Origin: Isoetes taiwanensis
Lineage: Eukaryota > Streptophyta > Lycopodiopsida > Isoetales > Isoetaceae
Reading direction: 5' to 3'
Assembly: GCA_021234155.1 (NCBI GenBank)
Contig: JAJEKV010000046.1
Span: forward strand, 8,189,012-8,253,011
DNA length: 64,000 nt
Below are positions 32,561-42,496 of the stretch, in pieces (positions within the stretch are counted from its first letter, which is position 1; each line of letters starts with the position of its first letter). Under the pieces are notes generated by a model. That model worked only from the letters and a program-made list of their open reading frames with translations, had not been told where the DNA came from and searched no databases. A program made the translations under genes and the position numbers.

Positions 32561-33159
32561 CCTTCTAAAGCTCGGTGTTATCCTTTGTCAAGAATGGGGT
32601 CATACCACCATGGCGTGTCCTCAACTTCCACAAGTTCGTGTGCGGCTTCTCGGCACAAATCAGACCACATCGGTCCGCCTCACGGCTTACCAACTCGGCT
32701 TGCTAATGGCAAACAAGGCCCGAGACCAGTTCTTAAGAAGCCACCAAGAGCCTCGGCAATCACGCTATCAACCCGGCTCCGGCAAATCAACCTCATTTGG
32801 ATCAACAAGCCCAAGAGGAAATTTTTCGGGCACTTAATCCTCCAGTCCGGCCGTCAAATTGGGTTGGTTTAGTTTCCACGCAGACCAAGGCATCACGTCC
32901 CTTGACCATTATTCGAATGGCACGCAAACCGCCGCCTTTGCGGTTGACACCATTCCTCATGAGGACGAAAAAAGGTTCACTTTGCGACTTGGAAAAGCTC
33001 ATGCCACATGTCATGCCCAAAGTTTGCCAAAGCATTTTGAACCTCATGCAAGCTGGCTGAAGGCGCCGCGTTGGCAAATGTACATGCCACCACTAGAGCT
33101 CAACAAAGACAAGATACCCTTCAACATCTCAACCTCCACGCCTCGGACATATCCCAATA

Positions 33160-33792
33160 TTGCTGCCGAGGGTTGACTTACTCAAAAAGTTGCCGCCTCG
33201 CCCCGCCACGCACTCCCGCACCGGTGGAACCAGCAGATCCTTTTTCTCATGTACCTCTCGAACTCCAAGAGGAGCTCGCCAAGATCAAAATTCCTTTAAG
33301 CTTGGCAACCATTTTAAAACTTCGTCCGCTCTCAAGGACCGGTTACCACTCCCAACCTGTTTTAGTTGGGGCTGGTTACCTCTACACCTACCGGTCCATG
33401 CCACGGTGGGTAATCAGCAAGTCAACCATGTTCAAATCGATGGAGGTAGCGCGGTCAATCTCATCACGGATAAACTCCGCCAAACAAATGGGCATCACAC
33501 AACTCTTTTCGTGCCCCATATGACATCAAATTGGCTAATGGCCATATCCGCAGCGACCTCAAGCGTCACACCTATTCTTCACATCAACATTGGTGATCTC
33601 CGCTTCCCCATGGAATTTGGAGTTTGGAAAGCTGGCGAAGATCCGGTGACTATGAAATCTTTGGTAGGCGGACCTTTTCTCCGCCGGGCAAAGAGTATCC
33701 ATTCTTGGGCCATGGACCGGTTAGTCATCACCGATGGTCATCTCAATGCCACCATGGACTTGCAAACAAAGGCGGGATCATTTCTGCATTGA
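33160..33792 (+). pseudogene. Gypsy aspartic protease region
   Basis: This is an open frame of 210 codons. The catalytic loop reads QIDGGSAVNLITDKL at about 33433-33477. The active-site Asp is followed by Gly-Gly-Ser instead of the commoner Thr/Ser-Gly-Ala/Ser, a variant that occurs in some plant gypsy groups. A flap-like hydrophobic strand block (TPILHINIGDLRFPMEFGVW) follows. The enzyme would cut the Gag-Pol polyprotein. The frame is intact here but is cut off from gag and RT by shifts on both sides. Confidence 0.65.
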
Positions 33793-34389
33793 CAATCACG
33801 GAACCCTCTCTCGCATTAATCGATTACGAAGAAGCTCAGAATATTTATCAAGTTCGGGCTCCACTGCGCGAGTGCGCCTCTGTCATCCTACCCCGAATAT
33901 GCCGATCCTTGGGGAGAAATGACTCTTGATCGGGGACGCCGGTGGCTGCCTTGCTTGACCCCTACGGCTCCTTGCAATCGCATCCAACGTGTTGATCACT
34001 TTTCGGATCTTGAACCTTACGCAACTCCCCGTTGATGTACACTGTCATGAAGCAACGCTAGATGACACCGAAAGCAACCTCTCTTTTCACCACGCAAAGT
34101 GCCACGATCGGTTATGCTCCAACCTCCCCGCACACATTGTCCGGGATAATCAAGTAATACCCCATATTCGGACTCTTTAAGTCGAGATTGTGGACGCGTC
34201 GGCAACAATCAACCGGTCGCATTCTTTCGCAAATCTTCCGGCTCCTTATCGTAGCCGTCAAAGCCGCATTCAAAAATTCAAACACATTTTCACGGGGTTA
34301 CAAAGATCTTGGGGAATCAACAAAAAGCTTGGGGAACTCACCATTCCTACCAAATCGATGCGACCCGGTGTAGCAGCGGCGATCTGAGC

Positions 34390-35010
34390 TCAACCCTAAT
34401 TACCGTGATGGCGTCCAAGGCGGAAATTGACAAACTCCTTCTTGCTGCGGGTTTGATCTATGAGGTCAAACATTACGAATGGGTGAGCCCCATCGTCATT
34501 GCCCTTAAGCACAATGGTAAGATCCGGCGTGCGTGTGGACTATCGAAACTCAATCGGGGCCCGCGGGCGTGATCATTTTCCACTTCCCTTCACAGACCAG
34601 GTTACGGAAGAAGTGGTTTGGACATGAGATGTACTCCTTTATGGATGGTTTTCTGGCTACAATCGGATCTCAATCAAAGAATCGATCAACTCAAGACCAC
34701 TTTCACCACCCCGGTGGGCACTTTTGCCTACAAGGTGGTTCCTTTTGGACTCTCAAACTCTCCCTCAACGTTTCAACGCATCATGCTCTCGTTTTTCATG
34801 ATTTCATGAAGGAAAATCCCTTCTTGCAAATTTTTCAAGATGACTTCTCGCCCTCTGGTTCCATGGCTGACCATTTGGATAAATTGGAACTTCGTCTTCC
34901 GAGAAATGTGATGAGTCAGGCATTAGTCTCAATCGAGAAATGCACCTTTTCGTCACCTCACCGGTTGTTACGTTAGGTCATGTTGTGACCAAAGCGAGGT
35001 ATCACCACCG
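34390..35010 (+). pseudogene. Gypsy reverse transcriptase, broken
   Basis: Blocks appear in order but in several frames: KLLLAAGLIYEVKHYEWVSP then RVCVDYR (fingers), a GYNRISIKE-type block, FTTPVGTFAYKVVPFGLSNS (palm; the PFGLxNAP motif), and LQIFQDDFSPSGSMADHLDK at about 34825-34885, the catalytic xxDD box as FQDD instead of the usual Y[LVI]DD. The first strand Asp block (L-x-D-x-x-S-G-Y/F) is degraded. At least five frameshifts occur in 600 bp. Confidence 0.75.
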
Positions 35011-35209
35011 ATCCCGCCAAAATCGGTTATTGTGTGCTCAAGGCTCAAGCACCGGTACCAATATCAAGGAGACACGCTCTTTCCCGGGTAAGGTCAATTA
35101 TTACTCCACCTTCATACGGGACTGGCAGCCATTGCGGATCCCATTCATAAACTCACGGTGGCGAATCCACACGGGCTTGGAATTCTGGCGGAAAGCTTTC
35201 CAACAATTG

Positions 35210-35725
35210 AAGCTTTTGCTTTACTCGGGCACCGGTTCTTGTTCCTCCTCAATGGGACAAGCCCTTTCACGTTCATGTCGATGTCTCGGCGTTTGCTATT
35301 GGAGCTGTTCTTTCTCAAGAATATGATCGCTGTGACAAACCAAATCGCTTCGCCCGACCGAAAACTCAATTCTGGCGGCGGCAACTATTACGCCGCGGGC
35401 GTGAAGCTTTGGGTCTCATTTTACGTGTCCAACGCTTCCGTCATTACCTTTGGGCGTCAAATCAAGTTTTTGTGGACCACCAAGCACTCCTCTATTTGAT
35501 CAACAAGTCCACGCCCACGGGCCGCATTGCTCGTTGGGTCCTTCTTCTCCAAGAATTTGCTCCTTTCGAAATCGTTCATAAGGCTGGCAAATCTCATGTT
35601 GTTCCGGATTATCTTTCACGCATCCACACAGATGATCCCTCAACTGGAGTCTCAGACGCCTTTCCTGATGCTCAGCTCTTTTTAGTCACGGCAACACCAC
35701 ATTGGTTCCATGATTTTCAGCAGTA
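35210..35725 (+). pseudogene. Gypsy RNase H domain and linker
   Basis: The frames give a PWDKPFHVHVDVSAFAIGAV-type start (about 35250-35310), REALGLILRVQRFRHYLW, then VFVDHQALLYLINKSTPTGR and IVHKAGKSHVVPDYLSRIH. The order Asp-Ser-Ala, Glu (REAL), Asp (TDH-like VDH) and DxLSR is that of gypsy RNase H. The segment from 35409 to about 35720 is in one clean frame, cleaner than its duplicate at 35868-36115. Confidence 0.75.
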
Positions 35726-35867
35726 CATCCGGTCAACTGTTGCTCTAGAGTACTGGCTAGCAATTTTGCAAACACTGAACTGACCATGATTGTTCGATAA
35801 TTGGCTTGGTAGTGTGGATCTCCTGCCTTGTAAATGGAAACAATCCTACTTGTGGTCCATTGCGGCG
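35726..35867. repeat. 142-bp LINE-derived piece inside the gypsy element
   Basis: Identical, base for base, to 42146-42287, which lies about 250 bp beyond the 3' LTR. On the minus strand it encodes part of a LINE reverse-transcriptase finger region (VSSVFAKLLASTLEQQL). It sits exactly between two copies of the RNase H-linker segment. Confidence 0.8.
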
Positions 35868-36115
35868 CCCACCAAGCACTCCTCTATTTGATCAACAAGT
35901 CCACGCCCACGGGCCGCATTGCTCGTTGGGTCCTTCTTCTCCAAGAATTTGCTCCTTTCGAAATCGTTCATAAGGTGGCAAATCTCATGTTGTTCGGATT
36001 ATCTTTCCGCATCCACCACGAGATGATCCCTCAACTGGAGTCTCGGGCGCCTTTCGATGCTCGGCTCTTTTTAGTCACGGCAACACCACATTGGTTCCAT
36101 GATTTTCAGCGGTAC
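35868..36115 (+). repeat. Imperfect duplicate of the RNase H-linker segment
   Basis: This repeats 35477-35725. Its first 120 bases are almost identical; the rest differs mainly by single-base losses that break the frame (for example in the AAGGCTGGC, TTCCGG and TTTCCTGATG equivalents). The first copy keeps the frame. Confidence 0.85.
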
Positions 36116-36224
36116 CTCCTCACGGGTGCTCTTCCACCCGAAGGCGAGGCGGCTCTCTCACCTTGGCGACAATCCTGCCGCCATCAATTTCTCAGAGGTC
36201 CGCGTGACTACACCATGGTTGCTT

Positions 36225-37366
36225 GGGACATCTCTACAAAAGGGTAAGGACACCATCCCGACGGCGTGTTCTACCTCATGAAGTTCGGACATTGTTCGAG
36301 AAGCTCATCAAGGGCCCGGAGGTGGTCATTTTCATGGTGACACCCGCGACGCGAAAAATCCTTCTAGCCGGGTATTATTGGCCCACGCTCTTCAAAGATG
36401 CTCCATGCGCACGCCGCGTGTGGCGCTTGCCCCGGGTGGGCGCCTCTGACCCGTGGCGGCTCTTCCCTTGACGCGGTCGCCACGCGCCACTTCCCTTCAG
36501 CAAATGGGGAATGGACTTTGTGGGACCTATAGATCCTCCTGCGCGGCACACCCGTGCCCGTTACATTCTGGTTCTCACTGACTACGCTACCAAATGGGCG
36601 GAAGCTTGTGCACTTCCAGACAACACTGCAGCAAGCACAGCTAGAGTCCTCTATCAACAAATCATCACGCTGATTGGCCGCCCTACGGAGCTGGTCAGTG
36701 ACCGTGGTGTTCATTTCATCAATCATACTATCAAGGAGCTGACGGATTATCTCCTGATACATCATCACAAGAGCACACCTTACTATCCTCAAGGCAATGG
36801 TTTGGCAGAAAGCACCAACAAAACTCGGTCACCATTCTCAAGAAAATTTGTGGCGCTCCCCATGCAGTTGGCGGGACAAAACTTCCCTCTTGTTCTTTGG
36901 GCCTACAATACTTGTTTCAAGATTGCTACCGGTCACACTCCTTTTAAATTGGTTTATGGTCAGGAAGCTCTCATGCCGTTTGAATACATCCTTCCAACAC
37001 TCGTTTTCAAGCTCTTTGCGCTCATAATCCACTTTGCCACTCATAGAAAGGGTCTATCAATTAGAACGGTTGGATGAACTTGACGGGATGCTTATATTCG
37101 TGTTCTCCATGGACAACAGGTTGCAAAAATCTTTACATGACAAGCGTCGAAGACAAAAACATTCAAAGAAGGCGATTTGGTTCTTCTTTATGATTCGGTA
37201 CAAAAATTTTTCGGGTAAACTCAAGTTTCGTTGGCTTGGCCCTTATCAAATTGTTCAAGTGGTTAGACCAAAGCGTTTTCCAACTAAATTTGAGTTAGAT
37301 GACACTCCATTACCTACATTAGTTAATGGTTTTCGTCTCAAAGCATTTCATCACACGAGAAAGTGA
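36225..37366 (+). pseudogene. Gypsy integrase, broken
   Basis: The N-terminal zinc region (36230-36440: LLAGYYWPTLFKDA, then degraded Cys residues) is followed by a nearly intact catalytic core from about 36508: WGMDFVGPIDPPARHTRARY, LTDYATKWAEA with the first Asp, VSDRGVHFIN with the second Asp, and GNGLAESTNK with the Glu, the DDE triad. After a frameshift comes WAYNTCFKIATGHTPFKLVY and, at about 37190-37366, the C-terminal GKLKFRWLGPYQIVQVV block with a stop at 37364-37366. Integrase inserts the cDNA into the host chromosome. The core frame is 188 codons long. Confidence 0.82.
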
Positions 37367-37599
37367 ACATCAACAAGCGAGGCAGTTCAAGAAGCAAACA
37401 CCACGAGAAAGTGACTAGAAAGGCGGTATATTATATTATAGTGGAGATTTTTTACAAAATGTGGGCGCAGACCCGGCTATTTCCGCTATGGGACGCGCCC
37501 TATATACAAAAGCGGGCTCGAGCCCTATCTACTAAGTCCTAAGAGGAAAAACCCTCTACTCGGGTTGGGGAGAGGTATCTGAAAAGGAGATGGTAGAGG

Positions 37600-37746
37600 T
37601 TACGCAGATCGGGGATCGAAGGTCGCGAGAACCACCTCCATCCGTTGGTCTTCGGTCGGGATGTTCAGCCATCCCGCACACCGGCAAATCCATTGAATGC
37701 CCCGCGGTTGTGGCGGCGCCCGAAGATCGAACAATTCATCTTGCAT
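37600..37746 (-). CDS. Antisense ORF downstream of gypsy pol
   Basis: On the minus strand, an ATG at 37744-37746 opens 48 codons ending with TAA at 37600-37602. The central and C-terminal text (RGIQWICRC...NIPTEDQRMEVVLATFDPR) can be aligned with the antisense ORF of the related element at 54530-54763 (RGILMDRWL...NTDPQSNYVDVIL, ending WDP). About 100 bp upstream on the same strand is TATATAAGACGAAC (37838-37851), which is also found upstream of the second ORF. The frame is open further upstream (to 37893), but the TATA motif lies inside that extension, so the shorter form is preferred. An antisense gene between pol and the 3' LTR is known in some Tat-lineage elements such as Grande. The function is unknown. 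Confidence 0.45.
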   Translation of the reverse strand: MQDELFDLRAPPQPRGIQWICRCAGWLNIPTEDQRMEVVLATFDPRSA

Positions 37747-37837
37747 GTAACCCCTCGGCGGTTCGTGGGCATAGTGCGATCTTCGTTCAAGCCGGCGGCC
37801 GCCATCTTGGCGCCATCGGATGCCGCCGTTCCTCTCG

Positions 37838-37851
37838 GTTCGTCTTATATA
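37838..37851 (-). promoter_or_regulatory. Antisense TATA motif TATATAAGACGAAC
   Basis: Exactly the same 14 bases occur on the minus strand at 54815-54828 in the related gypsy fragment, in each case upstream of the antisense ORF. Surrounding sequence is much less conserved. Confidence 0.5.
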
Positions 37852-38245
37852 ATGGCCCGAGGAACTCCTTGTCGGCGTGGACCAATCACACAAAATCGCC
37901 AGCGTGTTTGCAATGCAATTTTGTTTCTAAAATGAAAATCTTTTCTCCCCGCCGCATATCTAGCCATGGTACCGCCGACACATTCCTTTTAATGATATCC
38001 CACTTTGAGTTGCCGGCATTGAATGCCATTCCTTCTTTTCACGCCCGTCGAACATTAATGTGTGTCCTTTGCCACCTGTCACATCCGATCCTTCTTTCAC
38101 GTCTCATCCTCACCGTTCATTACTTCTCCCTTACGTTTTTTGGGACTTAGCCAAATTTTTGCCTCTCAATACCCTTCTTGGCATCTTTTGATTTTGGCAC
38201 CATCAGCGGTTCGGTTTCGCACTCTTCATACCTCTTAGCCTCCGG

Positions 38246-39313
38246 TTGTGCGCCCTAAAAACACACCTTTTAAGTTCCTCTGCGCCTTTGTCCTCCCGTG
38301 CTTTCGACTTTCGTCTTCCGCCTTGGAATCACTCTTCGTTTCTGCACATCGTTACCATGGCTGCCCCAAGATTTTCTACACTTCAAGCTACTGCTCCCAA
38401 GGATCCGGCATTTTTTGCATCTGTATCCTTCTTGACGCCCACTTTCCGTGAAGCCCTTGTTGGCCCAAATAAAGAAGTTTTGAGCGACACCGGCTTTTCT
38501 GAATTCTCTCAAATGGAACTTCCGGCTCCCAAATCGACCGGTTAGGCGGTTCATCGCCAATATCGTTAACAGTAAGGATACACCTTTGTGGGTCGATGGC
38601 ACCACCATTTCGTTGACTCAACATTTGATTTCTGAGGTATTTCATATTCCCTTGCACACCCCTTGTGTATCATGGTGCGCTATCTCGGGATCTCGATGTC
38701 ACGCGAGTTTGGTGCACGCTTATCATGCCAATGTCCATCGTCGACCAATATCGACCAAGCCTCCACGAAACCTTTGTTAAATTTACGTGGGCGAAAGTTC
38801 CTTGGGTATTTTATCAAGAACACCCATATCAATAAGCCTTTCTATAACCTGGTCCTCACTGCTACACATTCCAAACACCACATAGATTGGCCCCAAATGA
38901 TGTTCTATCGTCTTCTCCAAGAAATGGACCGCCTTAGGGGTACCACTTCCATTTCTGAAGTTTCTGTGGGAGGCCACTTTCAAGCCCTCATCCGTCATTA
39001 CTTCCCTCCCACACCACCAAATTCTCATACTTCCACTCAGCGCTCCCTTCCAATCACTCACCAAGCTGGCACTTCACGCCCGTCTTCCCCTGGTCATGAC
39101 CAAAGTCCGCACACCCATGTCACTGTCTCCTCCTCCGCTACCCCATCCACTTCACACCATTTTTCCCAAACATCACAAACCAGGCAACCGCCGGCTCCAC
39201 TACCACAACACCCTCGTCAGTTGTTGTATCAGTATCAGCAGGATGCTCAAGCTGCTGCTCTCAAGTTACAAGAATCCCAAGGCGGCTCTTATGGCGGGTT
39301 CAACGGGCACTAG
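38246..39313 (+). pseudogene. Extra sense ORF region of the gypsy element, N-terminal part
   Basis: Between the antisense ORF and the 3' LTR the plus strand shows protein-like text in changing frames. An ATG at 38356 starts MAAPRFSTLQATAPKDPAFF (38246-38545). After a shift near 38540 comes a VDGTTISLTQHLISEVFHIP block, then LNLRGRKFLGYFIKNTHINK and WPQMMFYRLLQEMDRL to 39313, with a Ser/Pro/Thr-rich stretch at about 39000-39200. The pattern (short N-terminus, globular block with a W.DG.TISLT..LI sentence, Pro/Ser linker, coiled coil) resembles plant mobile-element accessory proteins, but I cannot name the family. Its role is unknown. Confidence 0.45.
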
Positions 39314-39900
39314 AAGCCTCGATCGCGGTACACGGGACCTTCAAGTACCAAGCGCCCAAGTTGCAACTTTGGGAGCCAAACTTCAAGACAAGCATGAAGC
39401 TCTCTTACGGGCTCATGCGGATCTCAAAAGCGCACAAGCTCAAGTCAGCCAACTTGCGGATCAGCAGGCTCGGCTCGGTCCGAAATTCAGACTTTATTGG
39501 AGCACAACAAGTCCAAAGCCGCTCTCCCGAGTACCAAGGGCTTGAGATATTGCTAAGCTCAATGCCTTGTACTCGAGGCGTGTGTGAAAATTTCAGCACT
39601 CAAGTTCAAAACCTTTCAGCCGGGGCGCTCAAGTTGCCTCCTTGGCGGCTCGGCTTTCTACCCGAGACCTCTCGGCTCACCTCTCTTCAAGATCGGCTTA
39701 CGAGGTGCGGCTTGAAGATCTTGGATGGCGCGGAGATTGCCGTGCCGTCTCAATACTCAGGAAATCCTCCTCCCAGGTCAACACTCACCGAAGCGGGTCC
39801 GTGATCGATCCGCTTCTTTGCTTTCGAGCGGGACAAGCAGGATCCGTGATCTTGAACAACATTTGCGGCAAGCTATTGATCTGGCGATGAGGCTCAAGCA
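39300..39900 (+). pseudogene. Extra sense ORF region, coiled-coil part
   Basis: In the frame from 39096, residues beyond 39340 read VATLGAKLQDKHEALLRAHA then DLKSAQAQVSQLADQQARL, a regular heptad pattern predicting a coiled coil. After frameshifts similar helical text continues (NKSKAALAEYQGLRD-like, DLEQHLRQAIDLAMRLKQNL to about 39910). It continues the ORF that starts near 38356. A structural or oligomerisation role is plausible; nothing shows a catalytic site. Confidence 0.45.
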
Positions 39901-41309
39901 AAACTTGGCGCCCATCGCCGCCATTCTTCCGCGAATGCTGTTGACTTCAGTTCCTTCCTGCTATCCGCGATTATGTGGTTTTTCGCCGCCACCTCTTCCT
40001 TCGAAGTGGCATGCGGCGGATGGCCAATGGATATTCCACGGCGGTCGCGATTTTTTCTTGGATTTGGCGCGAACTCTCCATTGAAGACAAAGGGTTGTCT
40101 TTGTGCCCTTGTGGTCTTTGATCTCATACATCGTGCCGATCCGGACTTTATCACCTTTGAGTGGTTCAGCCCATGGCTTACATATTTCATAATTTCTATC
40201 TAGGTGATACGGAAAACTTTGGAAATGGGCCACGCCCGACTTTTTCATGGTGACCCTTTGTGCAATGGGTGCTTCGGGATAACAATCCATATCTTGCGGA
40301 TCTGCTCGGACCCAAACTCTTCATCGAGGGTACATGCACGAGCTTGCCAATCATTTATCTCTCGGCAAGCGGAAGCGCTACAACAAATCGAGGGAAGTAT
40401 CTAGGACATCAGGATCTTCCCTATGCACAAATTTATATCACGACACCTCGCCGGTTACAATCGGTTACAAGCTCTGTTGGATAGCAAGGCGGTCCCCACG
40501 GGATGGGATAGCCCTCTGTCAACTCTCGACTCTCTGCTTCTCTTTGGGATCGTTGGTGTCGGGGCTCTTGATCCGGATCTTGTCGATCAATTGAGGAGCT
40601 TTCGGCAACCCACGCCCACGGGCATGGTTCCTTCTCCCTATGCTTCCCCGGCGCGTACCTCCACGCCCGGGTTCTGACTTCGATTGGCGCCTTCCTTTTT
40701 GGACCAAGGTCATGGATGGTCATGCGGGCTGGACACCACCTCGGATCTCGGCGGATCTCCGGTGGGATCCACGTTTTGTTCGGCCGCTCACATTGGGAAG
40801 AAGGTGCCACTCACGGACAACACCACCAATTGGATCTACATTGCTAATGGCGTGGTTGGCAGCGCGCGCGGATGCGCTTCATGGTCTTGACACCTTCTTG
40901 CGGAATGCCTCCACCTCACGATCCTTACGTCCATCTTCAAGCGAGGATTTTTTGCGCTGCTCTCAAATGCATTTTGCTAAGCTCCTTAAATCGGCGGCGT
41001 CCCATTTTTCACCGCAATCGAATGCGATTGTCGGTGCCTTTGGCCTTGAGACCTGTCTCCTCATGGAATGTGATTACATTTCTTGAGGGCCCGCCGCAGC
41101 GCCCTTGAAGACATGGTGCGGCTCTCGCTTTCTTATTGATGCGAGATCGCCCTTGGCCAAAACACTCCTCACCGCTCTTCAATCCGCCCGGGGATCTCAT
41201 AAGCCCGATTACCATAATGGTGCCGTCCTCACTCCGTGAGGATCACTTTCGAGACAGATGGCTTCAGCCCTCGAAACACTTCCTCCTTTTCTTCACTCGA
41301 GTGTCGTTT
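39901..41309 (+). other. Distal gypsy region before the 3' LTR
   Basis: Protein-like fragments continue in several frames (for example QWVLRDNNPYLADLLGPKLF at about 40260, then PTGWDSPLSTLDSLLLFGIV at about 40495), so the accessory ORF probably extended to near 41100. Breaks are too many to delimit it. No domain is recognised. Confidence 0.35.
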
Positions 41310-41318
41310 GGTGGGGAG
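41310..41318 (+). other. Polypurine tract of the gypsy element
   Basis: GGTGGGGAG lies directly before the TG of the 3' LTR, the position where the plus-strand primer forms. One pyrimidine interrupts it. Confidence 0.5.
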
Positions 41319-41902
41319 TGTTAGTCCTGTGCCTCAGTGCAAGGGACTATTCATCATATCTGACGGACCGGTCAAGCTCAAGGATCCTCGGTCAACCCGC
41401 AGATTCCGGACATCAAGGCTCCATGAGAAGACCAAGCGGCGGAACCCACCTTGATCCAAAGCTGTGGCCGTCAACAAAAGCCGCTCGGACAAGTAATGAC
41501 CCGCGTCCGCCAGCGTCGGCGTCGTGATTCTAGGCACTTCAAGAGGCACCGCCAAACATTCTGCAAATCGGGCCTCCTTCGAGAGTCGACGCGAGATCGG
41601 TCAGAGTGTCTATATTGGGCCCAAGGCCATTGTACTATATATATGAGTAGAGCTAGCACATGAGTTTTTAGATGAGTTTTGAGTCTTGTCTCCTTTCAGT
41701 TTTCTCTCTATTGCGAGAGCTCATGTATTTTCATCATTGATATCAAGGAAGCTTATCATCTTTCTCTCATTTGTTCTGTTTTCTTCTTCTTCTTCTCTTC
41801 TTGCAAATCCCGCGTGACATAGTCCCCCGGACTCTCCTGTTAGATCCACGGGTCCTCACAGAGGGCTGTCTTCCAGGAGTTCCCGAACCCAGACCCCAAA
41901 CA
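41319..41902 (+). repeat. 3' LTR of the 11.4-kb gypsy element
   Basis: TGTTAGTCCTGTGCCTC to GACCCCAAACA, 584 bp, with the TATA run at 41636-41644. It matches the 5' LTR. Differences are concentrated in the first half, where it shows many single-base losses relative to the 5' copy. Confidence 0.9.
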
Positions 41903-41907
41903 GCCGC
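41903..41907. repeat. Target-site duplication GCCGC, right
   Basis: Matches 30459-30463. Confidence 0.7.
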
Positions 41908-42430
41908 GAGCGTGTATCTTGAGGCCTCTGACGTACTGTGCGGTCCGCGCAACCTGCGCCAGAAGCACCCTATAGGCTGGGATGGCTTTCGAAGCACCCT
42001 GCGCCAGAAGGTTTTAGGATGACTGACCAGTAGGTAAAACATTTCCCTTTGATGCCTCGCGATGCAATGTGCTTGCTTTGCCTTCGATAATATGCGGTGG
42101 CTTGTCGGCGCATAGCTGGATCTGTGACCTCGCAGAGCCTCTGCCCATCCGGTCAACTGTTGCTCTAGAGTACTGGCTAGCAATTTTGCAAACACTGAAC
42201 TGACCATGATTGTTCGATAATTGGCTTGGTAGTGTGGATCTCCTGCCTTGTAAATGGAAACAATCCTACTTGTGGTCCATTGCGGCGAAAACCTTCCTGT
42301 AGCGCCCTATTGAACATGGAGATGGCGTGAATTTGGCATATCAAAGAAGGAAGACGGTTAGTTTTGAACAAGGAAGAGAATATATGGCATAACCTTGGGT
42401 CTAAGATGTTTGTCATAGCATAACACACAT
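41908..42430 (-). pseudogene. Rearranged non-LTR retrotransposon fragment
   Basis: Reading down the minus strand, 42430-42147 gives reverse-transcriptase finger text in mixed frames (MFNRALQEGF, then VSSVFAKLLASTLEQQL). From 42146 to about 41908 it jumps to the linker that should come before it (KAKQAHCIARHQREMFYLL, then FWRRVLRKPSQPIG). The order is therefore reversed relative to the plus-strand copy at 5.6-6.5 kb, with the breakpoint at 42146. The 3' LTR of the gypsy element abuts its end, so it formed part of the insertion target. Confidence 0.65.
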
Positions 42431-42474
42431 GGAAATTTATAAAGACACAAAAGTTATCGATACAAGAAATTTAT

Positions 42475-42496
42475 CGCGGCGGCCGAGGCCGCCGCG
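42475..42496. repeat. Perfect GC palindrome
   Basis: CGCGGCGGCC, GA, GGCCGCCGCG: two 10-bp arms with a 2-base centre. The right arm and the following AACATTTCTCTTTTCTA recur at about 42530-42556. The surrounding sequence is AT-rich, so the GC island stands out. Confidence 0.6.

Larger units (their letters stand above)
30464..41902 (+). mobile_element. Ty3/gypsy LTR retrotransposon, 11.4 kb, coding regions decayed
   Basis: Both LTRs (585 and 584 bp, TG...CA), a GCCGC target duplication and a purine run before the 3' LTR delimit the element. Inside, in gypsy order, are gag with two zinc knuckles, aspartic protease, reverse transcriptase, RNase H, integrase, then about 3.9 kb of extra sequence with an antisense ORF and a sense coiled-coil ORF before the 3' LTR. 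Frame breaks occur every few hundred bases. The extra 3' region and the integrase style suggest a Tat/Athila-like rather than chromovirus lineage; this is inference. I could not find a convincing primer-binding site right after the 5' LTR. Confidence 0.9.

Noticed and set aside
37600-37893. Full 97-codon antisense frame as the real protein
   Set aside because: The conserved TATA motif lies inside its upstream half, so transcription should start later; only the shorter ORF is listed.
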